A stretch of DNA of 51,156 nt from Candidatus Melainabacteria bacterium (GCA_012965515.1 DTSE01000453.1:1-51156); one strand, 5' to 3'; positions 9,994-18,995 are shown, counted from the stretch's first letter. The notes: generated by a model not told the origin, from the letters alone. Program-made: numbers and translations.

Positions 9994-10242
9994 ATGCTTC
10001 CTAACACAAGAGGACAATCAGAGGAGAAAAAACAGATCGCAAGACGAACTAGGCGTGCAGTTATTCTTCTCTTTGGCGCTGCAGGCGCATTGGCTTTAGC
10101 ATTTTCATTGGCTGACGTTTTTCTGAGAACTAGTGGTCATACGACGCCTGCTCCCTTCGCGATCTTTATTTCAATATTTTCGGGACTTGTTTTATTTTGG
10201 CTCTCAATTTGTCTTGTCGTCATCTTAGACTCGAATCGTTGA
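9994..10242 (+). CDS. Two-helix membrane mini-protein (paralogue of the one at 24867)
   Basis: 82 aa from ATG 9994 (AAGAG 7 nt upstream). An in-frame ATG at 9952 would add 14 residues and overlap the preceding glycosyltransferase gene. A basic N-terminus (EEKKQIARRTRRAV) precedes two hydrophobic helices separated by a short polar loop. The second helix, FISIFSGLVLFWLSICLVVIL, matches the second helix of the 66-aa protein at 24867 (VISVFTGLAIFWTILFIVLTS), so the two look like paralogues. Function unknown. It converges on the DUF389 gene with a 17-nt gap. Confidence 0.7.
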   Translation: MLPNTRGQSEEKKQIARRTRRAVILLFGAAGALALAFSLADVFLRTSGHTTPAPFAIFISIFSGLVLFWLSICLVVILDSNR

Positions 10243-10259
10243 ACTTTGGTCCGCAATCT

Positions 10260-11327
10260 CTACTGTTCCTCTGTCTGTGAGTTTAGAGTCGCTGGAGCTG
10301 TGTATAACCTGACGCTAGTTCCGGGATTAGGGACTGCATAGACTTGCTCTACCTTTATAGGTTCGATTGCGGTTATTTCATCGGTCGGTATTACTCTCAG
10401 CCTAAATTCGATAACCTTTCCAATTTCTCGACTTAAGAATGCCTGCACGAGCGCTACCTGCCGGTTGCTTATCGGCTGCTCCGGAGCGGTTACAGTCGCA
10501 ATCACTACAGTCGGATTTCTGAAACGCTTCACCTGAACATCTTGCAACTGAAGCCCTCTAAACGTAAAGGTTTTCTCCATCAGGAGCTTTTTTACCTTTG
10601 AGCTGATTATGTTTTCCAGTATCAATTCACTCATGCTGTAACCCAACGGTATGACTAATACCATGCTTACTGCCGCTGAGATAAGCAGCCCCTTTTTGGC
10701 TTGTTTTAGGGGGGTATAGCCCAGTAACAGAAAGACTAACGAACCAGCGACGGCAATCCCGACAAGGTTGGTTGCATAAAGTAAGAGCGCTCCTGCCCAT
10801 ACGAAAAAGTTTCCCGTTGCCAGCCCGATCCCTACCACACCTAGAGGTGGAACAAGCGCAACTGAAATTGCGACACCCGCCAGCGAATCGGCCAGCTTCT
10901 TCTTTGTTTGACAATAGGCTCCGATTGAACCTGCAAACATAGCTACTGCCAGATCCAGCAGCGTTGGATTCGTACGGGACATGATTTCAGGCGTCAATTC
11001 GAGTGAATGAAACAACATTGCGATTAGCATCGATAGGGAGATGGCCGTTGTTGTCCCGATAGATAGAGTGATTATGCTGCGCGATAGCAATTTCGTATCA
11101 GCAGATATTGTGGCCAACGAAAGCCCTACCAAAGGACGCATCAAAGGAGCAATAATCATGGCGCCAATAATAACTGCCGGGCTGTTTTGAAAAAGTCCTA
11201 TTGTGGCTATTAAGCTTGAGCCGGACAAAAGAAGAAGAAAATCCACATTTACTTTGGTCATTTCTTCCAGTCTTGTCTGCAGTGAGACTAGTCGGGTTTC
11301 GTCAACGTGTTTGAGTAATGGTGCCAT
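10260..11327 (-). CDS. DUF389 family multi-pass membrane protein
   Basis: 355 aa. The core signature NSPAVIIGAMIIAPLMRPLVGLSLA is the hallmark of the DUF389/TIGR00341 family. About six hydrophobic segments occupy residues 30-245, including SVALVPPLGVVGIGLATG. The C-terminal 100 residues form a soluble domain with alternating strands (VQVKRFRNPTVVIATVTAPE). The ATG is preceded by AAGGA. Family members are inner-membrane proteins of unproven function, often found near transporters. It is followed on the same strand by nothing close, since the neighbouring mini-protein gene is convergent. Confidence 0.88.
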   Translation of the reverse strand: MAPLLKHVDETRLVSLQTRLEEMTKVNVDFLLLLSGSSLIATIGLFQNSPAVIIGAMIIAPLMRPLVGLSLATISADTKLLSRSIITLSIGTTTAISLSMLIAMLFHSLELTPEIMSRTNPTLLDLAVAMFAGSIGAYCQTKKKLADSLAGVAISVALVPPLGVVGIGLATGNFFVWAGALLLYATNLVGIAVAGSLVFLLLGYTPLKQAKKGLLISAAVSMVLVIPLGYSMSELILENIISSKVKKLLMEKTFTFRGLQLQDVQVKRFRNPTVVIATVTAPEQPISNRQVALVQAFLSREIGKVIEFRLRVIPTDEITAIEPIKVEQVYAVPNPGTSVRLYTAPATLNSQTEEQ

Positions 11328-11446
11328 TTTCCTTCAAAGTCTTTCTCCCCCTTTTCTTCATAAAACAGAAAAATCTAAAGTCCAAAAGTATCTCTTTCAA
11401 ACTCAGGAATTTCTATTCGTCTGTAATCTGGTAGATAGTCTTCAGG

Positions 11447-11794
11447 TCACCGTATTCCATGTTTAGAATGACTCGAGAAAATCAAATTGATTACGTCCAC
11501 TCGCCTTATCGCGTAGGTTTTTGCTGTATCTTCAATTGTTCTCAGTTTGTCGTCCGATGCAGGAGCGTAAGAGTAAGTACAGATCTTGCCTGGATGTTCT
11601 TTGGCAATTCCAGTTTTAGCGAATCTTTGAAGTGCTGATTCAATAGCCACAGGATTGGTGTAAAGGTGGCGAGCAAGTGTATTAGCATCGATTGGATGCT
11701 TGATGTTCATTAGCGCGATCAAGAGATCCAACTGCCAAACAGACTGGATGTTATCCCTTAAAAAACTTCGTACTTCAAAAGAAATTTCCTGCAT
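11447..11794 (-). CDS. Putative winged-helix DNA-binding protein
   Basis: 115 aa from the ATG at 11794; a TTG at 11827 would add 11 residues. The pattern SVWQLDLLIALMNIKHPIDANTLARHLYTNPVAIESALQRFAKTGI reads as a winged helix: helix 1, helix 2, recognition helix, then a wing (KICTYSYAPAS). A C-terminal helix (KLRTIEDTAKTYAIRRVDVINLIFS) could dimerise. Family not identified. It lies 60 nt downstream of the GT20 gene on the same strand and may be co-transcribed with it. Role as regulator is inference. Confidence 0.6.
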   Translation of the reverse strand: MQEISFEVRSFLRDNIQSVWQLDLLIALMNIKHPIDANTLARHLYTNPVAIESALQRFAKTGIAKEHPGKICTYSYAPASDDKLRTIEDTAKTYAIRRVDVINLIFSSHSKHGIR

Positions 11795-11854
11795 ATCAAC
11801 CGCCCACAAAGAAACCAGAACAGCCAAACTGTTCTAATCAGAGAAAAGTAGATT

Positions 11855-13252
11855 TCACTTTGCCATCCATACATCGCGCCTCGTAGTGTGATGAATTCTC
11901 CCGGACAGCGGTACAACCTTTTCGGGCGTCTTGATACCGCCACCGAATCGCTGCCACCAGTTGGATAGTGTATTAGACAAAACGCTTTCTCTAAGGATGT
12001 CTATTCGCTCCTTCCTGGCTTGTTTCGAAAGCGCTAACGCACTACAGATCTGCTCTGAAATCGTTTCTGGACGTAAATTGGCAAGCGTGAGTACGCCTTC
12101 GCTCAATTCATTCCATGCACCTGCTCGTTCGGAAAGGATCAGTATGCCGTCCCTTGAGCACAGAGCAAATTCTTTAGCGGTGAGATTTAGTCCATCATAC
12201 AAAGGAGTTACAAGCATCGCAGAAGCGCGTTTGTAGAGCCACGCTAATACATTTGCCGAAACCGGTGTGTCGATCCAAACGATCGGCTGCCAGTCTTTTG
12301 ACCCCCATCGACTGTTAATCGAATCGCTAAGCGCTCTACATTGCTGCCAATACTCTTCGAAGGCTGGAAGACCAGCTCTAGTTCTTTGGCAGACTTGAAC
12401 AAAAGTTACTTTTCCAATTTTGTCTGCATTGGCTGAGAAGAAATGTTCAATCCCTTGCAATCGGTGAATCACTCCTTTGGTGTAATCTGCTCTATCGACA
12501 GATAGAATAAAGTTCTCATTGGAAAGACCTTCGATGTTCAAGTCTCGGCAACTGAAGCTTTCGTCTCTGGACTTGCTTAACCAGTAATCACTGTCAATGC
12601 CGAGTGGATGTGAAACGACAGAAACGCTGCCACCGTCTGGCCTTGTGATTCTATTTGACGGGAAATCGACTGTGTATTCATGCAGATTCTTATCGACAAA
12701 ATTCAGAAAGTTCGATGAATACTGCTCTATATGAAAGCCAATTTTTTCTGCAGATAGAAGTCCAACCGCTATTTCCGCTAGATACGGAACAAATCGAGAA
12801 TCAACATATTTTGGCCATGGAATATGCCAAAAAACGTCAACAGCTCTGTGGGAGTATTGAGTTAGATACTTCGGACACAGCGCCAGCTGATAGTCATTTA
12901 CAAACGCCCGAGCGTGAGGGCCAGTCTGTTCGGTGTGAAGCACGTTCCAGGCGAAGCTAACATTCAGTTGCTCGTACATCTTTCGGTCCGATTCATTTAA
13001 TGAAGCGTATTCCGATAGCTCATGTAGCACCGGCCACAAAAACTCATTGCAATATCGATAATGACCTTCTACGATTTTGAAAGGTATTTGACAGACATCT
13101 TCTGTGGAATTTAGTTTGCTTGCCTTCTTTCTCAGCTGCAAACCATGAAGGAACCACCATTGTTGCCCGCCATGAGTTTGTTCAATCACGCGTGAGAGGG
13201 TGGCAGACACGCCTCCTGGTGTTGATGGACCACGGTAGGACAGAATATTCAT
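11855..13252 (-). CDS. GT20 glycosyltransferase (trehalose-6-phosphate / glucosylglycerol-phosphate synthase type)
   Basis: 465 aa, typical for GT20. Residues matching the OtsA active site are recognisable in order: an N-terminal glycine loop (SYRGPSTPGG), VNDYQLALCP for HDYHL (the acceptor-site Asp), FWHIPWP for the catalytic His segment, SVDRADYTKG for the Arg/Lys phosphate clamp, and TPLYDGLNLTAKEFALC for the donor-site Asp and Glu. An intact catalytic set implies an active enzyme making a phosphorylated compatible solute from an NDP-glucose. The acceptor (glucose-6-P or glycerol-3-P) cannot be settled. No matching phosphatase is visible nearby. A truncated, altered homologue lies at 20953. 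Confidence 0.9.
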   Translation of the reverse strand: MNILSYRGPSTPGGVSATLSRVIEQTHGGQQWWFLHGLQLRKKASKLNSTEDVCQIPFKIVEGHYRYCNEFLWPVLHELSEYASLNESDRKMYEQLNVSFAWNVLHTEQTGPHARAFVNDYQLALCPKYLTQYSHRAVDVFWHIPWPKYVDSRFVPYLAEIAVGLLSAEKIGFHIEQYSSNFLNFVDKNLHEYTVDFPSNRITRPDGGSVSVVSHPLGIDSDYWLSKSRDESFSCRDLNIEGLSNENFILSVDRADYTKGVIHRLQGIEHFFSANADKIGKVTFVQVCQRTRAGLPAFEEYWQQCRALSDSINSRWGSKDWQPIVWIDTPVSANVLAWLYKRASAMLVTPLYDGLNLTAKEFALCSRDGILILSERAGAWNELSEGVLTLANLRPETISEQICSALALSKQARKERIDILRESVLSNTLSNWWQRFGGGIKTPEKVVPLSGRIHHTTRRDVWMAK

Positions 13253-13416
13253 TCAAGTTACCTCGCATCACGCAAAGTCCGTAAAATGCTCACGCGGTAA
13301 GCATTACACCTGCGTTTCGACTATAAAATCAGTGTAGTCTTTGAAAATTTCGCGAAAATTTCGTTCGCATTGCGATGCTGGAAACGAGTTACGATAAGTG
13401 GAAGAGGCGATTGCGC

Positions 13417-14085
13417 ATGAAAATACTTCTTGCTGAGGACGACACTTTTTTGGCTGACGGGTTATCCATGGTGTTGAGAGACAGTGGATACGCGGTCGAC
13501 ATAGAGGCGGATGGAGCGAATGTCCCAATCGCAGTTGGAACCACGCAGTATGACCTCTTAGTTTTGGATTTGGGATTGCCAAATCTAGATGGATTCGATG
13601 TTTTGAAGAGAATTCGTTCGAAAGGCGAAACGATACCAATTCTCATCCTTACCGCTCGCGATGCGGTGCAAGACAGAGTAAAAGGCCTTGATTTGGGTGC
13701 CAATGATTATTTGACCAAACCATTTGAATTGCCCGAACTAGAGGCCCGTATTCGTGCACTAATTCGCAAAGAGAATTGGTCGAACAAAATGGAGATAAGT
13801 TTTGGTTCTCTCACTTTCAATACAGTTGAACGTGTTGCAACCATTGACGGGAAAACTGTTGACCTGACCGCAAGGGAACTAGCCGTTTTGGAAATTCTCT
13901 TGCAGAAGCTGGGTACTTCCATTGACAAACAGAGGATTACCAGTTTGATTTCTTCTTGGGATCAAGAGGTAACAGAAAATGCCGTCGGCATCGTGATTCA
14001 TCGGCTCCGAAAGAAGTTAGAAGAAGCAAATATCACTATAAAAACATCACGGGGGCTCGGATGTCGTCTTGAACTTTGTCCGTGA
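13417..14085 (+). CDS. OmpR/PhoB-type response regulator
   Basis: 222 aa from ATG 13417, chosen because GGAAGAGG lies about 10 nt upstream and the receiver domain begins exactly here (MKILLAEDD). Acidic pocket Glu7/Asp8/Asp9, phosphoacceptor Asp51 (LLVLDLGLP), Thr in LILTARD and Lys in LTKPFELPELEAR are all present. The C-terminal winged helix has DLTARELAVLEILL and the recognition helix VTENAVGIVIHRLRKKLE. It overlaps the following kinase gene by 17 nt, so they are a coupled pair. A second, very similar kinase gene follows that one and has no regulator of its own. Confidence 0.93.
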   Translation: MKILLAEDDTFLADGLSMVLRDSGYAVDIEADGANVPIAVGTTQYDLLVLDLGLPNLDGFDVLKRIRSKGETIPILILTARDAVQDRVKGLDLGANDYLTKPFELPELEARIRALIRKENWSNKMEISFGSLTFNTVERVATIDGKTVDLTARELAVLEILLQKLGTSIDKQRITSLISSWDQEVTENAVGIVIHRLRKKLEEANITIKTSRGLGCRLELCP

Positions 14086-15493
14086 TACATCTCTAAGAAG
14101 TCAATTACTTTGCTGGCTGCTTCTACCATTGGGTGGAATCTGGATCTTGACGGCTTGTGGTGCTTACTTTCTTGCTGAACACTTCGCAAACAACACCTTT
14201 GATCGTGAATTGCTCAACTCAGCAGACTCTGTAATCGCACGCTTAAGATCAGATCCAGTAAAGATTTGGGTAGATATGCCCCCCGCTGCGCAAGCAATCC
14301 TAAGGCACAACAATAGAGACAAAATCTACTATCAAGTCCTTAAGCCCGACGGCACACGGATCTCAGGCGATGCCGTCTTGCCAAAGCCGGTTCGTCATTT
14401 TGATTCACCAGTGCCGTCTTTTCGGTACGCGAAGCTTAATGGACAAGATGTCCGTATTGTTAGAGTAAAAGCGAATCTCGAGGGACATGAAGATCAGATG
14501 GTTTTGGTCCAAGTGGCTATGACTTTGAATGCCTTGCATGAGATGACTCAACAAATATTGCTAAGTATTCTTGTTCCACAGATTTTTATGATTTGTCTTG
14601 GAGCGCTATGTGTTTCGTACGGCATTAAGCGAGGACTGATCCCGCTTTCTAAGCTCGAAAAGGCTTTATCCGCGCGTTCGCAATTTGATCTGACTCCTGT
14701 GGAGTCAAGTGAAACTCCATCTGAGATGAAGCCGGTAGTAAGCGCAATCAACGTTCTATTGGATAAGTTGCGAAACGATTTGGACCAGCAGCAACGTTTC
14801 GTTGCTAATGCCGCTCACCAGTTTCGCACTCCACTTGCCGGCTTGAAGACCTATATTTATGCGGCAAAACGATTGCCAGGTGATCCGAGAATGACGGAAA
14901 TGCTGGAGAAAATTGAGTCAGGAGTTGACCGCTTGACACATTTGGCAAACAAATTACTCACGCTTGCGAAAGCAGAGCCACAAATAGGCAATGCGAATCA
15001 TCAAGCCGTAGACTTGAATTTTGTTGCATCTGAAATGACTGCGGACTTTGTATCAGAGGCTCTTCCAAAGGGTATGGAGTTAACCTTTATTAGCTCTGAA
15101 AAACCAGCCCTGGTATTTGGTGAACTGACTGATCTTGCCGAATTAACATCTAACCTAATTGAAAATGCAGTTATCTATACACAAAGTGGAGGCAACGTCA
15201 CTGTCAGGGTAAGTAACGGAGATGCAGTTCGTTTGATGGTGCAAGACAATGGCCCAGGGATTCCTGCAGAAGAAAGAGAAAAAGTGTTCGAGCGTTTTTA
15301 CAGGGTGCTTGGCACGGCTGCTCCTGGAAGCGGGCTTGGCTTGCCAATTGTAAAGGAAATCGCTACCGCGCATAAAGCCACTGTTGAGATTTCCGATTGC
15401 CCAGGGGGTAAAGGTACAACCGTTACAGTGACATTTCCTTGTGCACCAAAAGGCAATTTCAACGGTAAGAGCAAGACAAATACAGATTCTTGA
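14069..15493 (+). CDS. Sensor histidine kinase, QseC/TctE-like
   Basis: 474 aa from a TTG that overlaps the regulator gene by 17 nt. TM1 lies at about 14-38, followed by a periplasmic 2CSK_N-like domain (FDRELLNSADSV, PPAAQAILRHNNRDKIYYQV), TM2 at about 163-184, a short linker, HisKA (FVANAAHQFRTPLAG, His250) and HATPase (N-box NLIENAVIYT, G1 DNGPGIP, G2 GSGLGLPIVKEIA). The periplasmic domain family often senses carboxylates or metals, but the ligand here is unknown. Close paralogues follow at 15647 and at 36606. Confidence 0.93.
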   Translation: MNFVRDTSLRSQLLCWLLLPLGGIWILTACGAYFLAEHFANNTFDRELLNSADSVIARLRSDPVKIWVDMPPAAQAILRHNNRDKIYYQVLKPDGTRISGDAVLPKPVRHFDSPVPSFRYAKLNGQDVRIVRVKANLEGHEDQMVLVQVAMTLNALHEMTQQILLSILVPQIFMICLGALCVSYGIKRGLIPLSKLEKALSARSQFDLTPVESSETPSEMKPVVSAINVLLDKLRNDLDQQQRFVANAAHQFRTPLAGLKTYIYAAKRLPGDPRMTEMLEKIESGVDRLTHLANKLLTLAKAEPQIGNANHQAVDLNFVASEMTADFVSEALPKGMELTFISSEKPALVFGELTDLAELTSNLIENAVIYTQSGGNVTVRVSNGDAVRLMVQDNGPGIPAEEREKVFERFYRVLGTAAPGSGLGLPIVKEIATAHKATVEISDCPGGKGTTVTVTFPCAPKGNFNGKSKTNTDS

Positions 15494-15544
15494 GCGTCTA
15501 TGAGCAAAGATTCCGAACACTGCCGAGCACCACTATCCGAGAAT

Positions 15545-15579
15545 CTTGCAACAGCTTTGCAAGTTTTCTTTTTTCTTTT
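15545..15579 (+). terminator. Rho-independent-type terminator
   Basis: A perfect 7-bp stem (CTTGCAA / TTGCAAG) with a 5-nt loop is followed by a T-rich tract (TTTTCTTTTTTCTTTT). It lies between the two tandem sensor-kinase genes, which suggests that the second can be transcribed separately from the first. Confidence 0.65.
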
Positions 15580-15646
15580 GTGCACGCTCGTTGAAAAAGG
15601 TCAGCTCTCAAGACAAAACTATTAGAAAGTTAGGATATGCCTTAAG

Positions 15647-17041
15647 TTGAGCCCTCCTTCATCCATCAGCGAGAAATTATTGAGAGTGCTTCTTGTACCT
15701 CTCTGTGTAATGTTCGTATTGACGGCGCTTATTGCTTACAATCTGGCGGCTTGGTTCGCCAATGACTCATATGATAAAGAGCTGCTAAATGCCGCGCACG
15801 CAGTGGCTGCAAGGCTGTCAAAGGACGAAAATGGCTTGGTTGCAGATCTTCCTGCTGCAGTTCAAGAAGTGCTCAGGCACAATGATCGAGACCAATTCTT
15901 TTATCAGGTTTTAAATCCCAGGAGAGAGAGACTCGCTGGAGATGCCATATTGCCAATGCCTGTGACTGAAATTAATACAGATACACCGAGTTTCAGAAAT
16001 GCTGTTGTCAATTCGCAAAGCGTTCGTATTGCTCGAATTCGAGTGCCATTGCATGACAGTGACGATGAACTGGTAATCGTGCAAGCAGCACGCACGCTAA
16101 ATGCTAGAAATGAACTCGTTCATTGCATTTTCCTAAGCATCGTAATTCCACAAATTTTTCTTGGTCTGCTAGGTGTTGTGTGTGTTAGGTATGGAGTCAA
16201 AGATGGCTTGGATCCGATGATTCAGCTTAGCGATGAGATTCGTCAACGTTCTCAGTGGGATCTCAATTCGATTAATGTTGCAAATTGCCCTACTGAGATG
16301 ATTCCCTTTATTGACGCGCTAAATTCTTTGTTTCATCGCATTGACTCTCACATCGAAGAGCAGAAACGATTCGTTGCCAACGCGGCTCATCAACTGCGCA
16401 CCCCGGTTGCAGGCCTACGTGCTTACATTGAATACGGACGCAGAATATCAAACGATAACCCTAATTTTAGTGAGGTGCTTAATCAGCTTGACGCTGGCAC
16501 AGACCGCATCTCAGAGTTGGTCGGAGGGCTGCTTGTACTTGCTCGAGCATCTGAAAGGCGAATCAAACAACTGGATTACGTCGACTTGAATGACCTCTCT
16601 TCTGAAGTTACATCGGATTTGATAAGGCAAGCAGCCAGCAAGAGAGTTGAAATATTTTTCCAGCCTTCTTCCAGGCATAGCGTCGTCCTGGGGGACAAAG
16701 CTGAGCTTCGAGAAATGCTTACCAACGTCGTGAACAACGCAATTACATATTCTCCCAACGGCAGTGTTGTAAACGTAACTGTAAAAGCCGGACCACCTCC
16801 CGTAGTGGTCGTTCAAGATAATGGACCAGGAATTCCTCTCAAGGAGCGTCAGAGAGTCTTTGAACGCTTTTATCGCGTTTTGGGAACAAAAGTGAATGGA
16901 ACAGGCCTGGGCCTGGCAATAGTTCAGGAAATTGCTCAATCACACAGAGCAACGGTAGAACTTCTCGATCCCCACGGTCATAAGGGCACGCTTGTAAAAA
17001 TAACGTTTAGCGGTATGAAAGAAGAACGTCAGGTGTCTTGA
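15647..17041 (+). CDS. Second tandem sensor histidine kinase (orphan, QseC/TctE-like)
   Basis: 464 aa, TTG start; the next in-frame ATG would cut into TM1. Same architecture as the preceding kinase: TM1 (about 14-36), periplasmic domain (YDKELLNAAHAVAARL, DLPAAVQEVLRHNDRDQFFYQV), TM2 (about 161-182), HisKA (FVANAAHQLRTPVAG, His248), HATPase (NVVNNAITYSPNG, DNGPGIP, GTGLGLAIVQEIA). The two share long blocks of similarity, so this is a tandem duplication whose copies may feed a single regulator. An upstream terminator suggests an independent promoter that I could not identify. Confidence 0.92.
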   Translation: MSPPSSISEKLLRVLLVPLCVMFVLTALIAYNLAAWFANDSYDKELLNAAHAVAARLSKDENGLVADLPAAVQEVLRHNDRDQFFYQVLNPRRERLAGDAILPMPVTEINTDTPSFRNAVVNSQSVRIARIRVPLHDSDDELVIVQAARTLNARNELVHCIFLSIVIPQIFLGLLGVVCVRYGVKDGLDPMIQLSDEIRQRSQWDLNSINVANCPTEMIPFIDALNSLFHRIDSHIEEQKRFVANAAHQLRTPVAGLRAYIEYGRRISNDNPNFSEVLNQLDAGTDRISELVGGLLVLARASERRIKQLDYVDLNDLSSEVTSDLIRQAASKRVEIFFQPSSRHSVVLGDKAELREMLTNVVNNAITYSPNGSVVNVTVKAGPPPVVVVQDNGPGIPLKERQRVFERFYRVLGTKVNGTGLGLAIVQEIAQSHRATVELLDPHGHKGTLVKITFSGMKEERQVS

Positions 17042-17092
17042 CCGGTGGGATGATGAAAGATAAGGGAAAGAGCGATAAGTAATAATCTGGCC

Positions 17093-17154
17093 AGCGGTGG
17101 ACTCTCCCTCCGACATGAAACCTCGGTTGCCCAACTGTGTTTTCAGCCACCGCT
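17093..17154. repeat. Inverted repeat A: AGCGGTGG - 46 nt - CCACCGCT
   Basis: Perfect 8-bp complementary arms enclose 46 nt. The same arms with exactly the same 46-nt spacing occur at 18996-19057. The enclosed sequences differ, though both contain CTCC/CCTCC pyrimidine patches. No U-tract follows on either strand. It lies downstream of the second sensor kinase and of the convergent small membrane protein gene. Confidence 0.7.
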
Positions 17155-17264
17155 AAGCCTTAAGATGCTAACTAATTTTGCCAAGTAAAATCTAGGTTGC
17201 AAGGGAAGAGTCCGCACCGAGAAAGCACTTTTCCTGGCGATTAACTTATTGGCAGAACGGATCT

Positions 17265-17594
17265 TTAGGCAGATTCTGAAACCTTCCGCCGATAGTCGGA
17301 GCGCTTCCTGCGTTTCTCGTTGGCTCGTTTTTCAGAGTACGCAAACTCTATTTCGTCAAACTGCTTCTCACTTACGCTTGCGGGTTCAATGCTTTCTGTT
17401 TCTCGTGAAAGAGCAGACATTACAACCAGACCAGAAGCCACCGCAAATACGAACCAGAAAACACCAATCAAAGAATTTATCAGTGGTGCTCCGTGATAAC
17501 CAACGAGAATACCCATGCTGACAAAAGAAATTATGCTCAGTTTTAGCAACTGAAGAAAGCGTCGCGAAGTTTCCTTAAGTTTCGTCTTTGACAT
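17265..17594 (-). CDS. Small membrane protein with charged C-terminal tail, unknown
   Basis: 109 aa. The start is set at ATG 17594, which has GAGG 8 nt upstream; the longer frame to 17714 has no such site and would add an unlikely N-terminus. A basic amphipathic N-terminus (KTKLKETSRRFLQLLKL) leads into two hydrophobic stretches (ISFVSMGILVGY and LIGVFWFVFAVASGLVVMSA). An acidic then strongly basic tail (NEKRRKRSDYRRK) follows. No family recognised. Last gene of a minus-strand trio with the KaiB-like and degenerate GGDEF genes, 167 nt from its neighbour. Confidence 0.6.
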   Translation of the reverse strand: MSKTKLKETSRRFLQLLKLSIISFVSMGILVGYHGAPLINSLIGVFWFVFAVASGLVVMSALSRETESIEPASVSEKQFDEIEFAYSEKRANEKRRKRSDYRRKVSESA

Positions 17595-17761
17595 CTGGTT
17601 GCCTCGCAAGCGAGAAATAGCGCACGAACCTTGCAATTTAGAACACGAATATTTCGCGAACTTTTCGGAATCGGCGCCGGTGAATGTGAATTGGCTAATG
17701 TACAAACTACTCAACCAGAAACCAGTTTGTCGCTATTGTTACGCCTAACATTCGTCCCTTA

Positions 17762-18055
17762 TCAATGACAAATGTCTGAAGGTGCTGCTTTGAAGCCGAA
17801 GATCTGTCTCATCCGCTCGAAATCAGCAAAATTACCTGCGTAGTGAACGTTACTGCTGTCCAGGTGCTTGAGGAGCGCTGGAGTGTTGCTGATTCCTTGA
17901 CTTTCTTTTGACTCGGGATCTTTGGTAACATCCACGATGGTCAATTCATAATCATTGAATGAATGATATTCCAGTGCTTTGTAAAGCTGAGAAAGTGCGG
18001 TTGTGGATTCACCACCTCGCACAAAAAGAGTTAGTTTTATTTGCGATGAAGTCAA
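17762..18055 (-). CDS. KaiB-like thioredoxin-fold protein (copy 1)
   Basis: 97 aa, TTG start with AAAGGA 8 nt upstream. The layout matches the KaiB domain: strand LTLFVRGG, helix TTALSQLYKALE, strand YELTIVDVTKDPE, then the ISNTPALLKHLD segment with the conserved Thr-Pro, and a final helix ending in a Gly-Phe. KaiB in cyanobacteria binds KaiC and resets the clock; the same fold forms the sensor domain of SasA kinases. No kaiC or kaiA lies in this window, so a clock role is not implied. It is a paralogue of the protein at 27364. A degenerate GGDEF gene lies 105 nt upstream on the same strand. Confidence 0.78.
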   Translation of the reverse strand: MTSSQIKLTLFVRGGESTTALSQLYKALEYHSFNDYELTIVDVTKDPESKESQGISNTPALLKHLDSSNVHYAGNFADFERMRQIFGFKAAPSDICH

Positions 18056-18160
18056 TTTATGGTCCTTTCTAGGACGGCTCCCGACGGCACTTCAAGGATA
18101 TTGTCCGTTTGATTATATGTCTGGCTCTTTCGGCACTCTTTCGTTTCTTCGCAATTAGAA

Positions 18161-18781
18161 TTACGCAGTGATTTTCGCAACGGCAACTCGATTTCCTCCA
18201 GTCGATATGACTTGATCACATGCTTGATCAGCTTGAAGAATGAGCATGTCTTGATCACCCTTGTGTCCAGGCTTATGTGAAATGCCAATGCTGACCGTAA
18301 AATGGAGTGAGCGATAATTCCACATGAATTCTGCCGCTACGACCGACTTGCGTATGTATTCGGAATATTCTGTAGCAATCGCACCATTTACTCCGGGCAG
18401 AAGAATTAGATAACGGCTCTCAACGTATCTACCGATTATTACCCCACTATCGCCGCCAAAAATCAGGTTGCGATGGTGGCAAAGTGTTTGCTCGATAAAC
18501 AGATTCACGCTGGCAGCAGCTTCGCTGCCATAATTCATCTCAAATGCAGCAAACTCATCAATCGTAAGTACCATGAGGCTAATAGGCTGTTGAGATCTAA
18601 AGGCTTCACAACACGATAGATAAATCTTGTTTCTTGTTTGCTGAAAATCTGTAATCTCCGGGTTCGCCGATTCATCGGAAAAACTTTGCTGTGTTGAAGG
18701 TTTTCTCTGCGCTCGATACGAGCCAGTCAGGCTGGCGAACATTCCACTATTTACTCGCCAAGCCGGTCTTTGATCGCTCAT
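18161..18781 (-). CDS. Degenerate GGDEF-domain protein
   Basis: 206 aa. From about residue 66 the sequence follows the diguanylate-cyclase fold: SLMVLTIDEFAAFEMNYGSEAA (usually VDxFKxxND..GH), IGRYVESRYLILLP (usually RYGGDEFxxLLP), FTVSIGIS, ADQACDQ and GGNRV at the end. The signature loop GGDEF is replaced by VESRY and the substrate Asn/Asp positions are changed. Catalysis is therefore unlikely; a binding or scaffolding role is possible. The N-terminal 60 residues are polar and without a recognised domain. No membrane segment. Same strand and same apparent unit as the KaiB-like gene. Confidence 0.75.
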   Translation of the reverse strand: MSDQRPAWRVNSGMFASLTGSYRAQRKPSTQQSFSDESANPEITDFQQTRNKIYLSCCEAFRSQQPISLMVLTIDEFAAFEMNYGSEAAASVNLFIEQTLCHHRNLIFGGDSGVIIGRYVESRYLILLPGVNGAIATEYSEYIRKSVVAAEFMWNYRSLHFTVSIGISHKPGHKGDQDMLILQADQACDQVISTGGNRVAVAKITA

Positions 18782-18995
18782 TTGAATTCAATCAATCTAG
18801 ATGACTACACCTTCAATTTAGCACTAGAAACTCAACTGCGGTTACGATGAGGATTTATGATTACACCATTGGCGTTCCTATTTAGAAAGATCAAAGACTG
18901 TCACCAGCGTTGACATTTGCTGGAGTCATTTACACTTTGTAGACGATTTCTTTTTCGGAAAGAAAGCCGAAAGACCAATAACTTATTCTAGTTGA
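18782..18995. other. Gene-free region upstream of the kinase-like gene
   Basis: The 342 nt between the divergent GGDEF-like and kinase-like genes hold no credible ORF. Visible elements are a TTGACA at 18912-18917 without a convincing -10 box at correct spacing, a small TTTCGG/CCGAAA hairpin near 18953-18972, and inverted repeat B beginning at 18996. Confidence 0.4.

Noticed and set aside
17042-17264. Possible RNase P or tmRNA-type RNA in the region after the second sensor kinase
   Set aside because: The only firm structure is the 8-bp inverted repeat; none of the conserved core segments of those RNAs was found.
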